Below, one piece after another: positions 8,989 through 16,728 of a DNA stretch of 64,000 nucleotides. How positions within the stretch are numbered: the first letter of the stretch is position 1; every line of letters starts with the position of its first letter. The notes under the pieces are model-generated. The model was not told the DNA's origin. It worked only from the letters and a program-made list of their open reading frames with translations, and ran no database searches. The position numbers and the translations under genes were made by a program. Source of the DNA: Dyella psychrodurans (GTDB taxonomy: Bacteria; Pseudomonadota; Gammaproteobacteria; Xanthomonadales; Rhodanobacteraceae); the NCBI RefSeq assembly GCF_003363265.1, contig NZ_QRBF01000003.1, forward strand, positions 124,001 to 188,000, read 5' to 3'.

Positions 8989-9029
8989 TTGACTAATTAA
9001 ATATCAATAACTTAGATGATTACATCTAA
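8989..9029 (+). promoter_or_regulatory. orphan -35-like box and palindromic operator
   Basis: TTGACT (8989-8994) followed by an AT-rich spacer and a perfect inverted repeat TTAGATG-ATTA-CATCTAA (9012-9029) at the expected -10 position. The -10 itself is poor (TTAGAT). Looks like a repressor-controlled promoter, but no gene with a good start follows before the terminator at 9135. Confidence 0.35.
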
Positions 9030-9134
9030 AGTATTGCCTGAACTGGAATACGCCCGTATCATGGCCCAGCCGGAACCTGCTGACCTCCAATTTACTGCGG
9101 GCCTGGCCATTTCCCTTCCGGCATTGCCGGCATC

Positions 9135-9168
9135 ACCCCGCGAGGCCCAACGCCCGTGGGGTTTTCTT
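9135..9168 (+). terminator. intrinsic terminator on plus strand
   Basis: Stem ACCCCGCG / CGTGGGGT (8 pairs, one G-U) with a 12-base loop, followed by TTTCTTT. There is no recognisable plus-strand gene upstream of it, so it either ends a small RNA starting near 9030 or is a leftover of a decayed gene. Confidence 0.6.
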
Positions 9169-9177
9169 TAAGATGCA

Positions 9178-9202
9178 CCGCCAGCCCATGCCTGCCTGGC
9201 GG
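9178..9202. promoter_or_regulatory. hairpin in the upstream region of the lipoprotein gene
   Basis: Perfect 7-bp inverted repeat CCGCCAG / CTGGCGG with an 11-base loop, ending 31 bases before the ATG at 9234. Could shape the 5' untranslated leader. Confidence 0.3.
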
Positions 9203-9233
9203 CAGGTCACCGCCCTCTTGAGCGAGACATTCC

Positions 9234-10211
9234 ATGCGTTTTCAGACACTTAGTTGCAGCCTGCTGCTTCTGGCGACGCTCTTGCTGGTCGCCTGCCACA
9301 ACAAGGAACAAGCCTCTACGGCCCCCGGCGGCGATACGCCGGAAGCCGCAGTTCAGCAATCTGTGACGCTCATCAAGAATGGCGATTTCGCCGGCTTCTG
9401 GAAAGAAGGCCTGCCTCCCGCCGATTACGCCAATCTGCGCACCGACTGGACACACCAGCGGCCGGACCAGAAGCCGATCACCGACGAGGATCGCGCCCGC
9501 TTCGCCACGGCCGTGCAGCAGCTCACCGAACCCAACGCCGAGACCAAGCTCTACCAGCAGCTGCAACCCAAGCTCGCGCAGATGGAGCAGCAATATCACG
9601 ACCAATTGCCGGTGATGATCGGCATCGGCCAGGCCATCCTCTCCACCGGCATCGCGCAGAACAAGACGATGACCGAAAACCAGAAGCAGCAGGCTCGCGA
9701 TGTGCTCAACGTGCTTCTGCCCTGGGCTCAGCAAACGCCGTGGTTCGATCAGGGCAAGGCCAAACAGGCCGTAGGCGTTGTCGTCGCCACCACGCGCCAG
9801 CTCAACCTCAAGAGCCCCGATCAGCTGCAAAACATGGATTTCGACAGCGCGATGAAGGAGTACTCGACCGCCTACGGCGGCATCAAGCAGCTGTTTGTGA
9901 TTTACGGACTCTCCGTCGACGACACGTTGAATTCCGTGAAAGTCTCCACGCAAAGCGTCGATCACGATCACGCCACCGTAAAGATCGACTACACCTTGCT
10001 CGGCAAACCGCTCAGCACCCAGTCGCAACTGGTGCAGGTGGATGGACGCTGGTACAGCCAGGACCTGGTCAACAGCGAACGCACGCAGCACGAGCAGCTG
10101 TTGCATCCAGCCCCGGCAAGCAGCGCGGCGGCAGCACCGGCGCCAGCCGCGAGCACCCCCGCACCGGCCAAGGCCGCATCGGCGCCGCCTGCGCTGGCCT
10201 CAAAACCGTGA
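9234..10211 (+). CDS. hypothetical lipoprotein with Pro/Ala-rich tail
   Basis: 325 residues. Lipoprotein signal (LLLVAC lipobox, lipidated Cys about residue 21). The middle is helical and charged with no recognised domain; residues ~205-275 resemble a NTF2-like / DUF-type beta domain (DHDHATVKIDYTLLGKPLS...GRWYSQDLVNS). The last 40 residues are an Ala/Pro linker-like tail. Monocistronic-looking, followed after 23 bases by plsB. Confidence 0.7.
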   Translation: MRFQTLSCSLLLLATLLLVACHNKEQASTAPGGDTPEAAVQQSVTLIKNGDFAGFWKEGLPPADYANLRTDWTHQRPDQKPITDEDRARFATAVQQLTEPNAETKLYQQLQPKLAQMEQQYHDQLPVMIGIGQAILSTGIAQNKTMTENQKQQARDVLNVLLPWAQQTPWFDQGKAKQAVGVVVATTRQLNLKSPDQLQNMDFDSAMKEYSTAYGGIKQLFVIYGLSVDDTLNSVKVSTQSVDHDHATVKIDYTLLGKPLSTQSQLVQVDGRWYSQDLVNSERTQHEQLLHPAPASSAAAAPAPAASTPAPAKAASAPPALASKP

Positions 10212-10234
10212 GCTAAGCGCCGTCCCGCTACACT

Positions 10235-12874
10235 ATGCAGATGCCTATCATGACGACCGCGGAATCCACTTACCGCAGCCGCGCTCCCTGGTGGTTCAAC
10301 ATCGCCGGGCACCTGCTCGAACCCTGGGTACGCATCCGCCGCGACCCGGCCGAACCGGCCGGCCTGCTGCAGGGCGATGCGCCGGTTTGCTACGTCATCG
10401 AGCGCGACGGTTTTTCCGACGCGCTGATCCTTGACCGTGCCTGCCGCGAAGCCGGCCTGCCCAGCCCGATGCAGCCGTTGCTGCACACGCGGCGCAAGCG
10501 CTCCGTGTTTGCCTTGGCGCGTCGCGACGGCTGGATTTTCGGGCGCAATCGGCAGCGCTCGCCGAGCGAACCGCTCGGCCAGCTGATCCGCTCGCTGGAA
10601 GGTTTCCCGGAGCGCGACATCCAGATCGTGCCTGTCTCCATCTACGTCGGTCGTGCGCCGTCGCGCGAATCGGGCTGGTTCAGCGTGCTGTTCGCGGAAA
10701 ACTGGGTGGTTGTCGGTCGTTTCCGCCGCATGCTCGCGTTGCTGCTCAACGGGCGCGACACGGTGGTGCATTTCTCCGCACCGGTTTCGCTGCGCAGCGT
10801 GATGGACGAAGCGGGTGACATTCGACCGGAACGTTTCGCACGCAAGATGGCGCGCGTGTTGCGCACGCACTTCCGCCGCATTCGTGCGGCGGTGATCGGA
10901 CCAGACCTTTCGCACCGCCGCACCGTTGTTGATGCTGTACTCAATTCCGAACCGGTACGTGCCGCCATCACCACCACCGCGGCAAAGGAAGGCATTTCTT
11001 ACGCAAAAGCCTGGGAACGCGCTTACAAGATGGTGATGGAAATCGCCGCCGACTATTCGCACCCCGTGGTGCGTTCGGCGTCGTTCCTGCTGCGCAACTT
11101 CTGGAACAAGCTGTACGACGGCATCACCATGCACCACTTCGACAAGGCCCGCGCTGCCGCGCCGGGTTACGAAGTGGTGTACGTGCCCACCCATCGCAGC
11201 CATGCCGACTATCTGCTGATGTCCTATCAGCTGCACGCATCGGGCGTGGTGGTGCCGCACATCGCGGCGGGCGTGAATCTCAACCTCCCGCTGATCGGCC
11301 CGATCCTGCGTCGCGGCGGTGCGTTCTTCCTGCGCCGCAGCTTCAAGGGCAATGCGCTGTATCCGGTGGTGTTCAACGAATACATGGCGCAGCTCATCGA
11401 CCGCGGCGTGCCGATGGAATACTTCATCGAAGGCGGACGCTCGCGCACTGGCCGATTGCTTGCGCCGCGCGCCGGCCTGCTGGCGATGACGGTTCGCGCA
11501 TTCCTTCGCGCACCACGCCGCCCCGTGCTGTTCCAGCCTGTCTACATCGGCTACGAAAAGCTGATGGAGGGCAAGAGCTACATCGGCGAGCTTTCCGGCA
11601 AGCCGAAGGAAAAGGAATCGCTGATCGGCCTGATACGCGGCCTGAGCGTGCTGCGCCAACGCTACGGACACGTCGCCTTGAACTTCGGCGAGCCGATCGA
11701 ACTGACGCCGCTGCTCGACGCTGCCGCGCCCGACTGGCGCGAAACCACCGCCGATCCGGACGCCAAGCCGGAATGGCTCAACAGCGTCACCAACGAGCTG
11801 GCGGAAAAGATCCAGGTCAACATCAACCGCGCGGCGGACGTCAATCCGATCAACCTGCTCGCGCTCGCCCTGCTTGCCACGCCCAAGCACGCGATGGCGG
11901 AAAACGATCTGCTCGCGCAGATCGAACTGATGAAGGCGCTGCTGGAAGAACTGCCGTATTCCGACCGCGTGACGCTCACGCCGCTGGACCCTCCCGCCAT
12001 CGTCGCTTATGGCGAACAGATGGGCTGGATCACGCGCGTGCGCCATCCTCTCGGCGACGTGCTCACAGTGGAAAGCGAACAGGCGGTGTTGCTGAGCTAC
12101 TTCCGCAACAACGTGCTGCACCTCACCGCCGCCGCGGCGTGGGTGGCTTGCTGCTTCCTCAACAACCGCCGCATGTCGCGCGCCTCGATTCTGCGCCTTG
12201 GCCGCATCATCTACCCCTTCATTCAGGGCGAACTGTTCCTGCCCTGGGATTCGGAAGGCTTCGGCGTACAGCTTCAGGCCACTGTCGATTTCTTCGTACG
12301 CCGCGGCCTGCTGGAAGCCACCGGCGAAGGCCGCGTGCTCGAGCGCGGCCCCGGACAGGACGACGCGGCCTATCAGCTCAAGGCGATCGCACGCAGCCTG
12401 ATCCAGGCGTTCGAGCGCTACTACATCGCCATCGCCGCGCTGGTGAAGAACGGCCCTCATACCATCACCGCCGCGGAACTGGAAAACGTCTGCACGCTCA
12501 CCGCGCAACGCCTCAGTCTGCTTAGCGAACCTTCCGCGCCGGAATTCTTCGACAAAGCGCTGTTCCGCGGCTTCATCCAGAAGCTGCGCGAAAACCGCGT
12601 AGTGTGGACCGACGAGGACGGCAAACTCGACTACGACGCCGTGCTGGAAGACATGGTGCGCGATGCGCGCGTGATCCTGGCCCGCGAAATGCGCCATTCG
12701 ATCCTCAAGATCACCGGCAAGGACAGCGAGAAAGAAGCGCTGCGTGCTGCGGAAGCGGAACCTGCACCGGCTCCCACCGAATCTACGAATACCAGCGAAG
12801 AGCTGCATGAGCGGCATGTGAAGTTCGAACACCACGAGCACGAGCATGTGTCGGAGAATCAGGATAAGGACTGA
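10235..12874 (+). CDS. plsB: glycerol-3-phosphate 1-O-acyltransferase PlsB
   Basis: 879 residues (E. coli PlsB 807). Inner-membrane enzyme making lysophosphatidic acid from glycerol-3-phosphate and acyl-ACP/CoA, first step of phospholipid synthesis. Acyltransferase block I HRSHAD at about residues 319-324, block II FFLRRSF near 366, block III EGGRSRTGR near 398, block IV VLFQPVYIGYEK near 425. The start is uncertain among ATGs at 10235, 10241 and 10250; none has a strong ribosome site. The C-terminus ends in a His/Glu-rich stretch not typical of E. coli. Confidence 0.95.
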   Translation: MQMPIMTTAESTYRSRAPWWFNIAGHLLEPWVRIRRDPAEPAGLLQGDAPVCYVIERDGFSDALILDRACREAGLPSPMQPLLHTRRKRSVFALARRDGWIFGRNRQRSPSEPLGQLIRSLEGFPERDIQIVPVSIYVGRAPSRESGWFSVLFAENWVVVGRFRRMLALLLNGRDTVVHFSAPVSLRSVMDEAGDIRPERFARKMARVLRTHFRRIRAAVIGPDLSHRRTVVDAVLNSEPVRAAITTTAAKEGISYAKAWERAYKMVMEIAADYSHPVVRSASFLLRNFWNKLYDGITMHHFDKARAAAPGYEVVYVPTHRSHADYLLMSYQLHASGVVVPHIAAGVNLNLPLIGPILRRGGAFFLRRSFKGNALYPVVFNEYMAQLIDRGVPMEYFIEGGRSRTGRLLAPRAGLLAMTVRAFLRAPRRPVLFQPVYIGYEKLMEGKSYIGELSGKPKEKESLIGLIRGLSVLRQRYGHVALNFGEPIELTPLLDAAAPDWRETTADPDAKPEWLNSVTNELAEKIQVNINRAADVNPINLLALALLATPKHAMAENDLLAQIELMKALLEELPYSDRVTLTPLDPPAIVAYGEQMGWITRVRHPLGDVLTVESEQAVLLSYFRNNVLHLTAAAAWVACCFLNNRRMSRASILRLGRIIYPFIQGELFLPWDSEGFGVQLQATVDFFVRRGLLEATGEGRVLERGPGQDDAAYQLKAIARSLIQAFERYYIAIAALVKNGPHTITAAELENVCTLTAQRLSLLSEPSAPEFFDKALFRGFIQKLRENRVVWTDEDGKLDYDAVLEDMVRDARVILAREMRHSILKITGKDSEKEALRAAEAEPAPAPTESTNTSEELHERHVKFEHHEHEHVSENQDKD

Positions 12875-12881
12875 TCTGCGT

Positions 12882-13415
12882 TTAAAGTCGCATCCCCAAC
12901 CAGATCACCGACTCTGTAGCCGCCGCCACTATGGGCCTCAGTATTCGATACCAAATGCGCCCTCTGGAAACGTGCGAGGCAGCACGGTCGTGATGCAGTC
13001 GTTCCTCAGAGACGATGACAGAGATGGCAGAAATCGCAGATTCGTCGACGCCGCGCAGCTCTTCTAACTGCCGCTCTAAATGGCGAAGCACCACACTTTC
13101 AACGGCAACCGTAGTCGCCGATATAGCCGGGCGCCCCAACAAACCAGTCATAACGCCAAGCGTCAAGCCACCAACCCCGCACAGCCCATAGCTTCTACAG
13201 CGTCGACATTGTCGTCGCTTGAGTTCCCTCGCAAAAATTTCTCTGTGCCGGTGCTCATGGGAACGAAACTCCACAAGTTCTGGAACCAGTTCCTTTGCAA
13301 AAAGGCGGGCGACCGCGATTTGACCCGTGTAGATACATATGGCGCCGAATTCCCCGGCGTGATTGACCTTGATGACCCGGTTACCGAGATCCATCCGCGC
13401 CATCGGCAGCTCCAT
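12882..13415 (-). CDS. coq7: COQ7-family demethoxyubiquinone hydroxylase
   Basis: 177 residues. Diiron monooxygenase for the C6 hydroxylation in ubiquinone synthesis. The diiron ligands are visible in order: E22 (VNHAGEFGAI), E54 and H57 (SHEHRH), E106 (VAVESV), E138/H141 (EERLHHD). The start could be 13415, 13403 or 13394; a GGAG just inside the first option favours 13403. Shorter than common bacterial COQ7 (about 210) because the N-terminus begins directly at the first ligand helix. Convergent with plsB, seven bases apart. Confidence 0.8.
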   Translation of the reverse strand: MELPMARMDLGNRVIKVNHAGEFGAICIYTGQIAVARLFAKELVPELVEFRSHEHRHREIFARELKRRQCRRCRSYGLCGVGGLTLGVMTGLLGRPAISATTVAVESVVLRHLERQLEELRGVDESAISAISVIVSEERLHHDRAASHVSRGRIWYRILRPIVAAATESVIWLGMRL

Positions 13416-13541
13416 ATAGACGGCTCACGCCACTATTGCATTATCTACACTTCGTGCCAGATGGCAGTACTCCGGATATCAAGCGTCTGCGATCACGGGC
13501 TTTGGAACGATCGACGAGATCACCCCTCCGTTTACCAGTCA

Positions 13542-13573
13542 TATCCGACGGGGCTTGATCCCGTCGTCGGATA
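13542..13573. repeat. imperfect inverted repeat upstream of coq7
   Basis: TATCCGACG ... CGTCGGATA style inverted repeat with a small asymmetry, lying 130 bases upstream of coq7 in the 260-base gap before the DUF899 operon end. It could be a terminator-like end of the DUF899 transcript or an operator; no T tract. Confidence 0.3.
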
Positions 13574-13676
13574 ATTGACCGTAGCGAGAGAGCCGTAACT
13601 CCTCCGGCCGAGCCTGCACCACTCAATGCGTAGAGAAGAGTTCCAATACAAACGGGACACATGACGCGCACTCCAT

Positions 13677-14270
13677 TCAGTGACTTTCACAGCAGGATGG
13701 CCGGCCCTTCGATGGCCCCGGCCACTCGCCGATGCCACCCGGCAGCATGTCGAAGAAGTGCCATATCGCGCAAAAATCGTCGCCAGGACTGAAACCCGTA
13801 TCCGATACCCGCGTGATGACGTCGCCGTCCCGCCTGAAAACAGAAACGCCCGGCATCCATCCGCCCTTCGCCGACACATAGCCCATGTCCGCCGCAAAAC
13901 TCGAATCGGCATGACTCACCATCGGAAATCTCCACCCGCGGCTTTCGGCGAATTTCTTCTGCACCTCGGGACGATCAGGACTCGAAACAACAAAGCCCGC
14001 GCGCGTCACGACGTGCTGATGGAAGCCGTTGTATCCGTCGGCCCACAAGGTGCAGTACGAACACGCCACCCCCATGTTGTGGATGACGATGAGATCTTCG
14101 TGCTCGCCAAAGAGTTCGGACAGGTGCACCGAACCTTCGGCGCTTGCGAATTCGTAGTCCTTGACTTCCTGAGGCTCGACGGTGGCGAGAGTCTCCCTCA
14201 TGCTCTCCCGAATGCTGGCGATTTGCCGGCGATAGTCGGCGAGCTTTCCGTTTACGTCTGCGTATTTCAT
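13677..14270 (-). CDS. DUF899 thioredoxin-like protein, second copy
   Basis: 197 residues. DUF899 domain with thioredoxin-like fold; motif CSYCTLWADGYNG near residues 70-82 holds the CxxC, and the C-terminus has the family 'FFDMLPGGIGEWP'. Ribosome site GGAG before the ATG. Third gene of the arsR-DUF899-DUF899 operon, 27 bases after the first copy. The pair differ greatly in sequence, so an old duplication or two subfamilies. Biochemical role is not established. Confidence 0.85.
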   Translation of the reverse strand: MKYADVNGKLADYRRQIASIRESMRETLATVEPQEVKDYEFASAEGSVHLSELFGEHEDLIVIHNMGVACSYCTLWADGYNGFHQHVVTRAGFVVSSPDRPEVQKKFAESRGWRFPMVSHADSSFAADMGYVSAKGGWMPGVSVFRRDGDVITRVSDTGFSPGDDFCAIWHFFDMLPGGIGEWPGPSKGRPSCCESH

Positions 14271-14297
14271 TGTCGTGCTCTCCAGCCGTGCGCCGAA

Positions 14298-15026
14298 TCA
14301 GTGTTCGTACGCGGTGCGGTACTTCACCCATGACATCGGGAATGACAAGGCATCCTCATCGCGCCCCTTCGGCGCCATGTCCAGGTAGTGGTATGCGGTG
14401 TTGAACATGTCCACGCCGCGCGAGTACGTGGAATAGGTGTGATAGATCTGATCGCCGTCCTTGAAGAACGCGCTGATGCCGGGAAGCTCAGTCGCTGCTT
14501 TCGATGTATGGCAGTCGCGGGTGACTTTTTGCGTCCCGAAGTTGTAGTACGCCTCGCCTTCGGCCACGTCTTCCGGCGAGAACGAAACCTTGTAATCGAA
14601 GTTGAAATCGCTGTCTGACGAGGAAACCCACTTGAACGTCCAACCCAGTTTCCGCGCCTGGGCCCGCAGCTTATGCAGCGGCGCGCGCGAGACGGCCACC
14701 ATGGCGACGTCCCGCTGATTGAGATGCGGAATGATGCCGTTGAAGTTGTCCGCCCAGAAAGAACAGCTCGGGCAACCCATCTCCCAATCCGGATCGAACA
14801 TGAAGTGGTAGACGATCAACTGGCTATGCTTGCCGAAGAGATCCGCAAGCGTTTCCTTGCCGTTCTCGCTTTCGAAGATGTACTGCTTTTCGACGCGTTC
14901 CCAAGGAAGATCCTGCCGCTCCCGACTGAGTTCATCGCGCAGATGGGTGAACTCTTTTTCCCTGGCGAGAAAGCGCGTGCGCGCGGCGATCCATGCTTCG
15001 TGATCCACGATGTGATGTTTAGCCAT
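14298..15026 (-). CDS. DUF899 thioredoxin-like protein, first copy
   Basis: 242 residues, full-length DUF899. The conserved core reads YHFMFDPDWEMGCPSCSFWADNFNG (a CxxC), followed by VSRAPLHKLRAQARKLGW and the C-terminal YHYLDMAPKGRDE. Ribosome site GGAGAG before ATG. Second gene of the ArsR operon. DUF899 genes are commonly paired with ArsR regulators in proteobacteria; a redox or thiol-stress role is inferred from the fold. Confidence 0.88.
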   Translation of the reverse strand: MAKHHIVDHEAWIAARTRFLAREKEFTHLRDELSRERQDLPWERVEKQYIFESENGKETLADLFGKHSQLIVYHFMFDPDWEMGCPSCSFWADNFNGIIPHLNQRDVAMVAVSRAPLHKLRAQARKLGWTFKWVSSSDSDFNFDYKVSFSPEDVAEGEAYYNFGTQKVTRDCHTSKAATELPGISAFFKDGDQIYHTYSTYSRGVDMFNTAYHYLDMAPKGRDEDALSFPMSWVKYRTAYEH

Positions 15027-15089
15027 GACACTCTCCGTACAACGTTCTGACGCTGATATGGGACTGGCACCGCGCCCATGCGGCGCCGT

Positions 15090-15539
15090 TCATTGCTTGC
15101 GCGACGGGCGTTTCTTCGTGTGTTTCGGCGACTGCGCGGATTTGGGCTGCTTCGCCTTTCGTTCGTCGATGTCCGCCAGCGTGGCCGCCAGCATGTCGAA
15201 CTGCTGCTGCCAGTACTTGCTGTAGCGATTCATCCAGACTGCTGCATCGAGCATCGGACCGGCATCCAGGCTGCATCGGCTGATGCGCCCCGTGCGCTCC
15301 TGCTGGACGAGCCCGGTTCGCACCAGCACCTGGATATGACGCGATACCGCCTGCAGCGAGATATCGAATGCTGCAGCGAGCTCGGAAACGAGCAACGCCT
15401 GTCCGTCGAGCCGCTCCAGGATCTCTCGCCGCACGGGGTCCGACAGGGCAAAGAACACCTGGTCCAGCTGCGCCTGCGCCGCATCCGGGTCCAGCCCGGC
15501 CTCACCCACCGCCCGCAGTGTCTGTCGAATAGTCATCAT
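15090..15539 (-). CDS. ArsR-family transcriptional regulator
   Basis: 149 residues. Winged helix-turn-helix at about residues 22-95 (FFALSDPVRREILERL ... LQAVSRHIQVLVRTGLVQQE). No Cys metal-binding ELCVCDL motif, so it belongs to the SdpR-like, non-metal branch. The C-terminal tail is Lys/Ser/Gln rich. It leads the operon and its promoter contains a matching inverted repeat, indicating autorepression. No Shine-Dalgarno precedes the ATG; the promoter position predicts a leaderless message. Confidence 0.88.
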   Translation of the reverse strand: MMTIRQTLRAVGEAGLDPDAAQAQLDQVFFALSDPVRREILERLDGQALLVSELAAAFDISLQAVSRHIQVLVRTGLVQQERTGRISRCSLDAGPMLDAAVWMNRYSKYWQQQFDMLAATLADIDERKAKQPKSAQSPKHTKKRPSRKQ

Positions 15540-15545
15540 GGCGTA

Positions 15546-15587
15546 TGAATATCAACATATCTGTTGATTGTCAAGCATTATGTTGAT
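15546..15587 (-). promoter_or_regulatory. arsR promoter with operator filling the spacer
   Basis: Minus strand: consensus -35 TTGACA (15574-15569), 17-base spacer, -10 TATTCA (15551-15546). The spacer is occupied by the perfect repeat ATCAACA-TATC-TGTTGAT (15551-15568); a third half-site TGTTGAT lies at 15581-15587. Six bases separate the -10 from the ATG at 15539, so transcription should begin at or next to the start codon. Confidence 0.7.
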
Positions 15588-15678
15588 TATTCCGATAACA
15601 GAACGCCCGCCGGTCAAACCACAATAAAGGATTTCAGCCATTTCGTAGGCGATCTGGCTCTATATCCTCGCCATCGCC

Positions 15679-16599
15679 CTACCGCACGGGCTTAATGCCC
15701 GCGCCGATCGCCTCCACAACGCATCGCCTGAACCATACATGCGCCGGATCTTCGTTCGTGGATTCGTGCCAGTACGCCATGATGGGAAACGCCTTCAGCT
15801 TGATCGGCAACGGCAATACGACGATGGGAAGCAGCGAAGACAGATGCAACGCATAGGAACGCGGCACGGTCAGCAGCAGATCGGTGCCGGATGCAATCTG
15901 GCACGCCGAGAAGTAATGCTGGCAGACAAGCCGGATCTGGCGAAACGTGCCGCTTTGCCCCAGCAGTACATCCAACGCACTGATTTCTCCAAACGGCGAC
16001 ACGGTGACATGCTGGGCAGCAAGATAGTCGCTTCGCTTCAATGACGACGCCAGCGAATGACCCGCGCGCATCACGACCACCAGCGTTTCTTCCGCGAGAT
16101 GTTGGCGCGCGATCTGCGGACCGGCGCGCAGGGGACGATCGACGACGAGGCTCAATGTCCCCGCTCGCAGCTCTCTGTCCACTTCACCCGCTGCGATGCG
16201 GTGGCTGACTACTCGCACATGCGGCGCCTCGCGCTCGATGCGCTTGAGCAGAACGGGAAGTGCGATGGATTCGAGAATGTCTCGAAAACCGATCGTGAAT
16301 TCCAGCTCCAGGCGCGCCGGATCGAATCTCGGCTGTGCATGCGCGGTGGCATGCAAGCCCTCCAGATGCGCTTGCACGGCAGGCATCATCGTGCGCACTT
16401 TTTCCGTAGGCAGCAGCCGGTTTCCCTGGCGTATGAACAGCGGATCGCCAAGATGATCTCGCAGGCGCTTCAGTGCGTGCGTCACGGCGGGCTGGGTAAG
16501 GTGCAGCACACGCGCCGCCGCGCTTACGCCGCCATAGGTGTAGATCGCGTCCAGGACCCGGAAAAGGTTGAGATCGATGCGACTGTCCGTGCGTTCCAT
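15679..16599 (-). CDS. LysR-family transcriptional regulator
   Basis: 306 residues from ATG 16599, preceded by GGGGAAG. N-terminal LysR helix-turn-helix (NLFRVLDAIYTYGGVSAAARVLHLTQPAVTHALKRLRD) and a C-terminal periplasmic-binding-like effector domain. Lies divergent from the acyl-CoA dehydrogenase operon across 130 AT-richer bases (16600-16728), so it is the likely regulator of that operon, probably responding to a pathway acyl-CoA or acid. Confidence 0.9.
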   Translation of the reverse strand: MERTDSRIDLNLFRVLDAIYTYGGVSAAARVLHLTQPAVTHALKRLRDHLGDPLFIRQGNRLLPTEKVRTMMPAVQAHLEGLHATAHAQPRFDPARLELEFTIGFRDILESIALPVLLKRIEREAPHVRVVSHRIAAGEVDRELRAGTLSLVVDRPLRAGPQIARQHLAEETLVVVMRAGHSLASSLKRSDYLAAQHVTVSPFGEISALDVLLGQSGTFRQIRLVCQHYFSACQIASGTDLLLTVPRSYALHLSSLLPIVVLPLPIKLKAFPIMAYWHESTNEDPAHVWFRRCVVEAIGAGIKPVR

Positions 16600-16728
16600 G
16601 GCTTCCCCTGATTGACGCTTTGAGCATACGCCAACCCATTCATGAAAGTGATAGGTACCCATTAGACATATTCATTTCAATAATCCCCTTGAGTAGGCGT
16701 AGGCTGAACGGATTCAGGAGACAAGCCC

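Noticed and set aside
8643-9233. Small protein genes in the gap after the toxin-antitoxin operon
   Set aside because: No open frame with a ribosome site and sensible composition; signals there are operators, a terminator and a tRNA-like remnant.
9989-12847. A 952-codon open frame on the minus strand opposite plsB
   Set aside because: High-GC shadow of plsB; composition rich in His/Arg/Gln with no recognisable motif, while the plus strand has all PlsB acyltransferase blocks.
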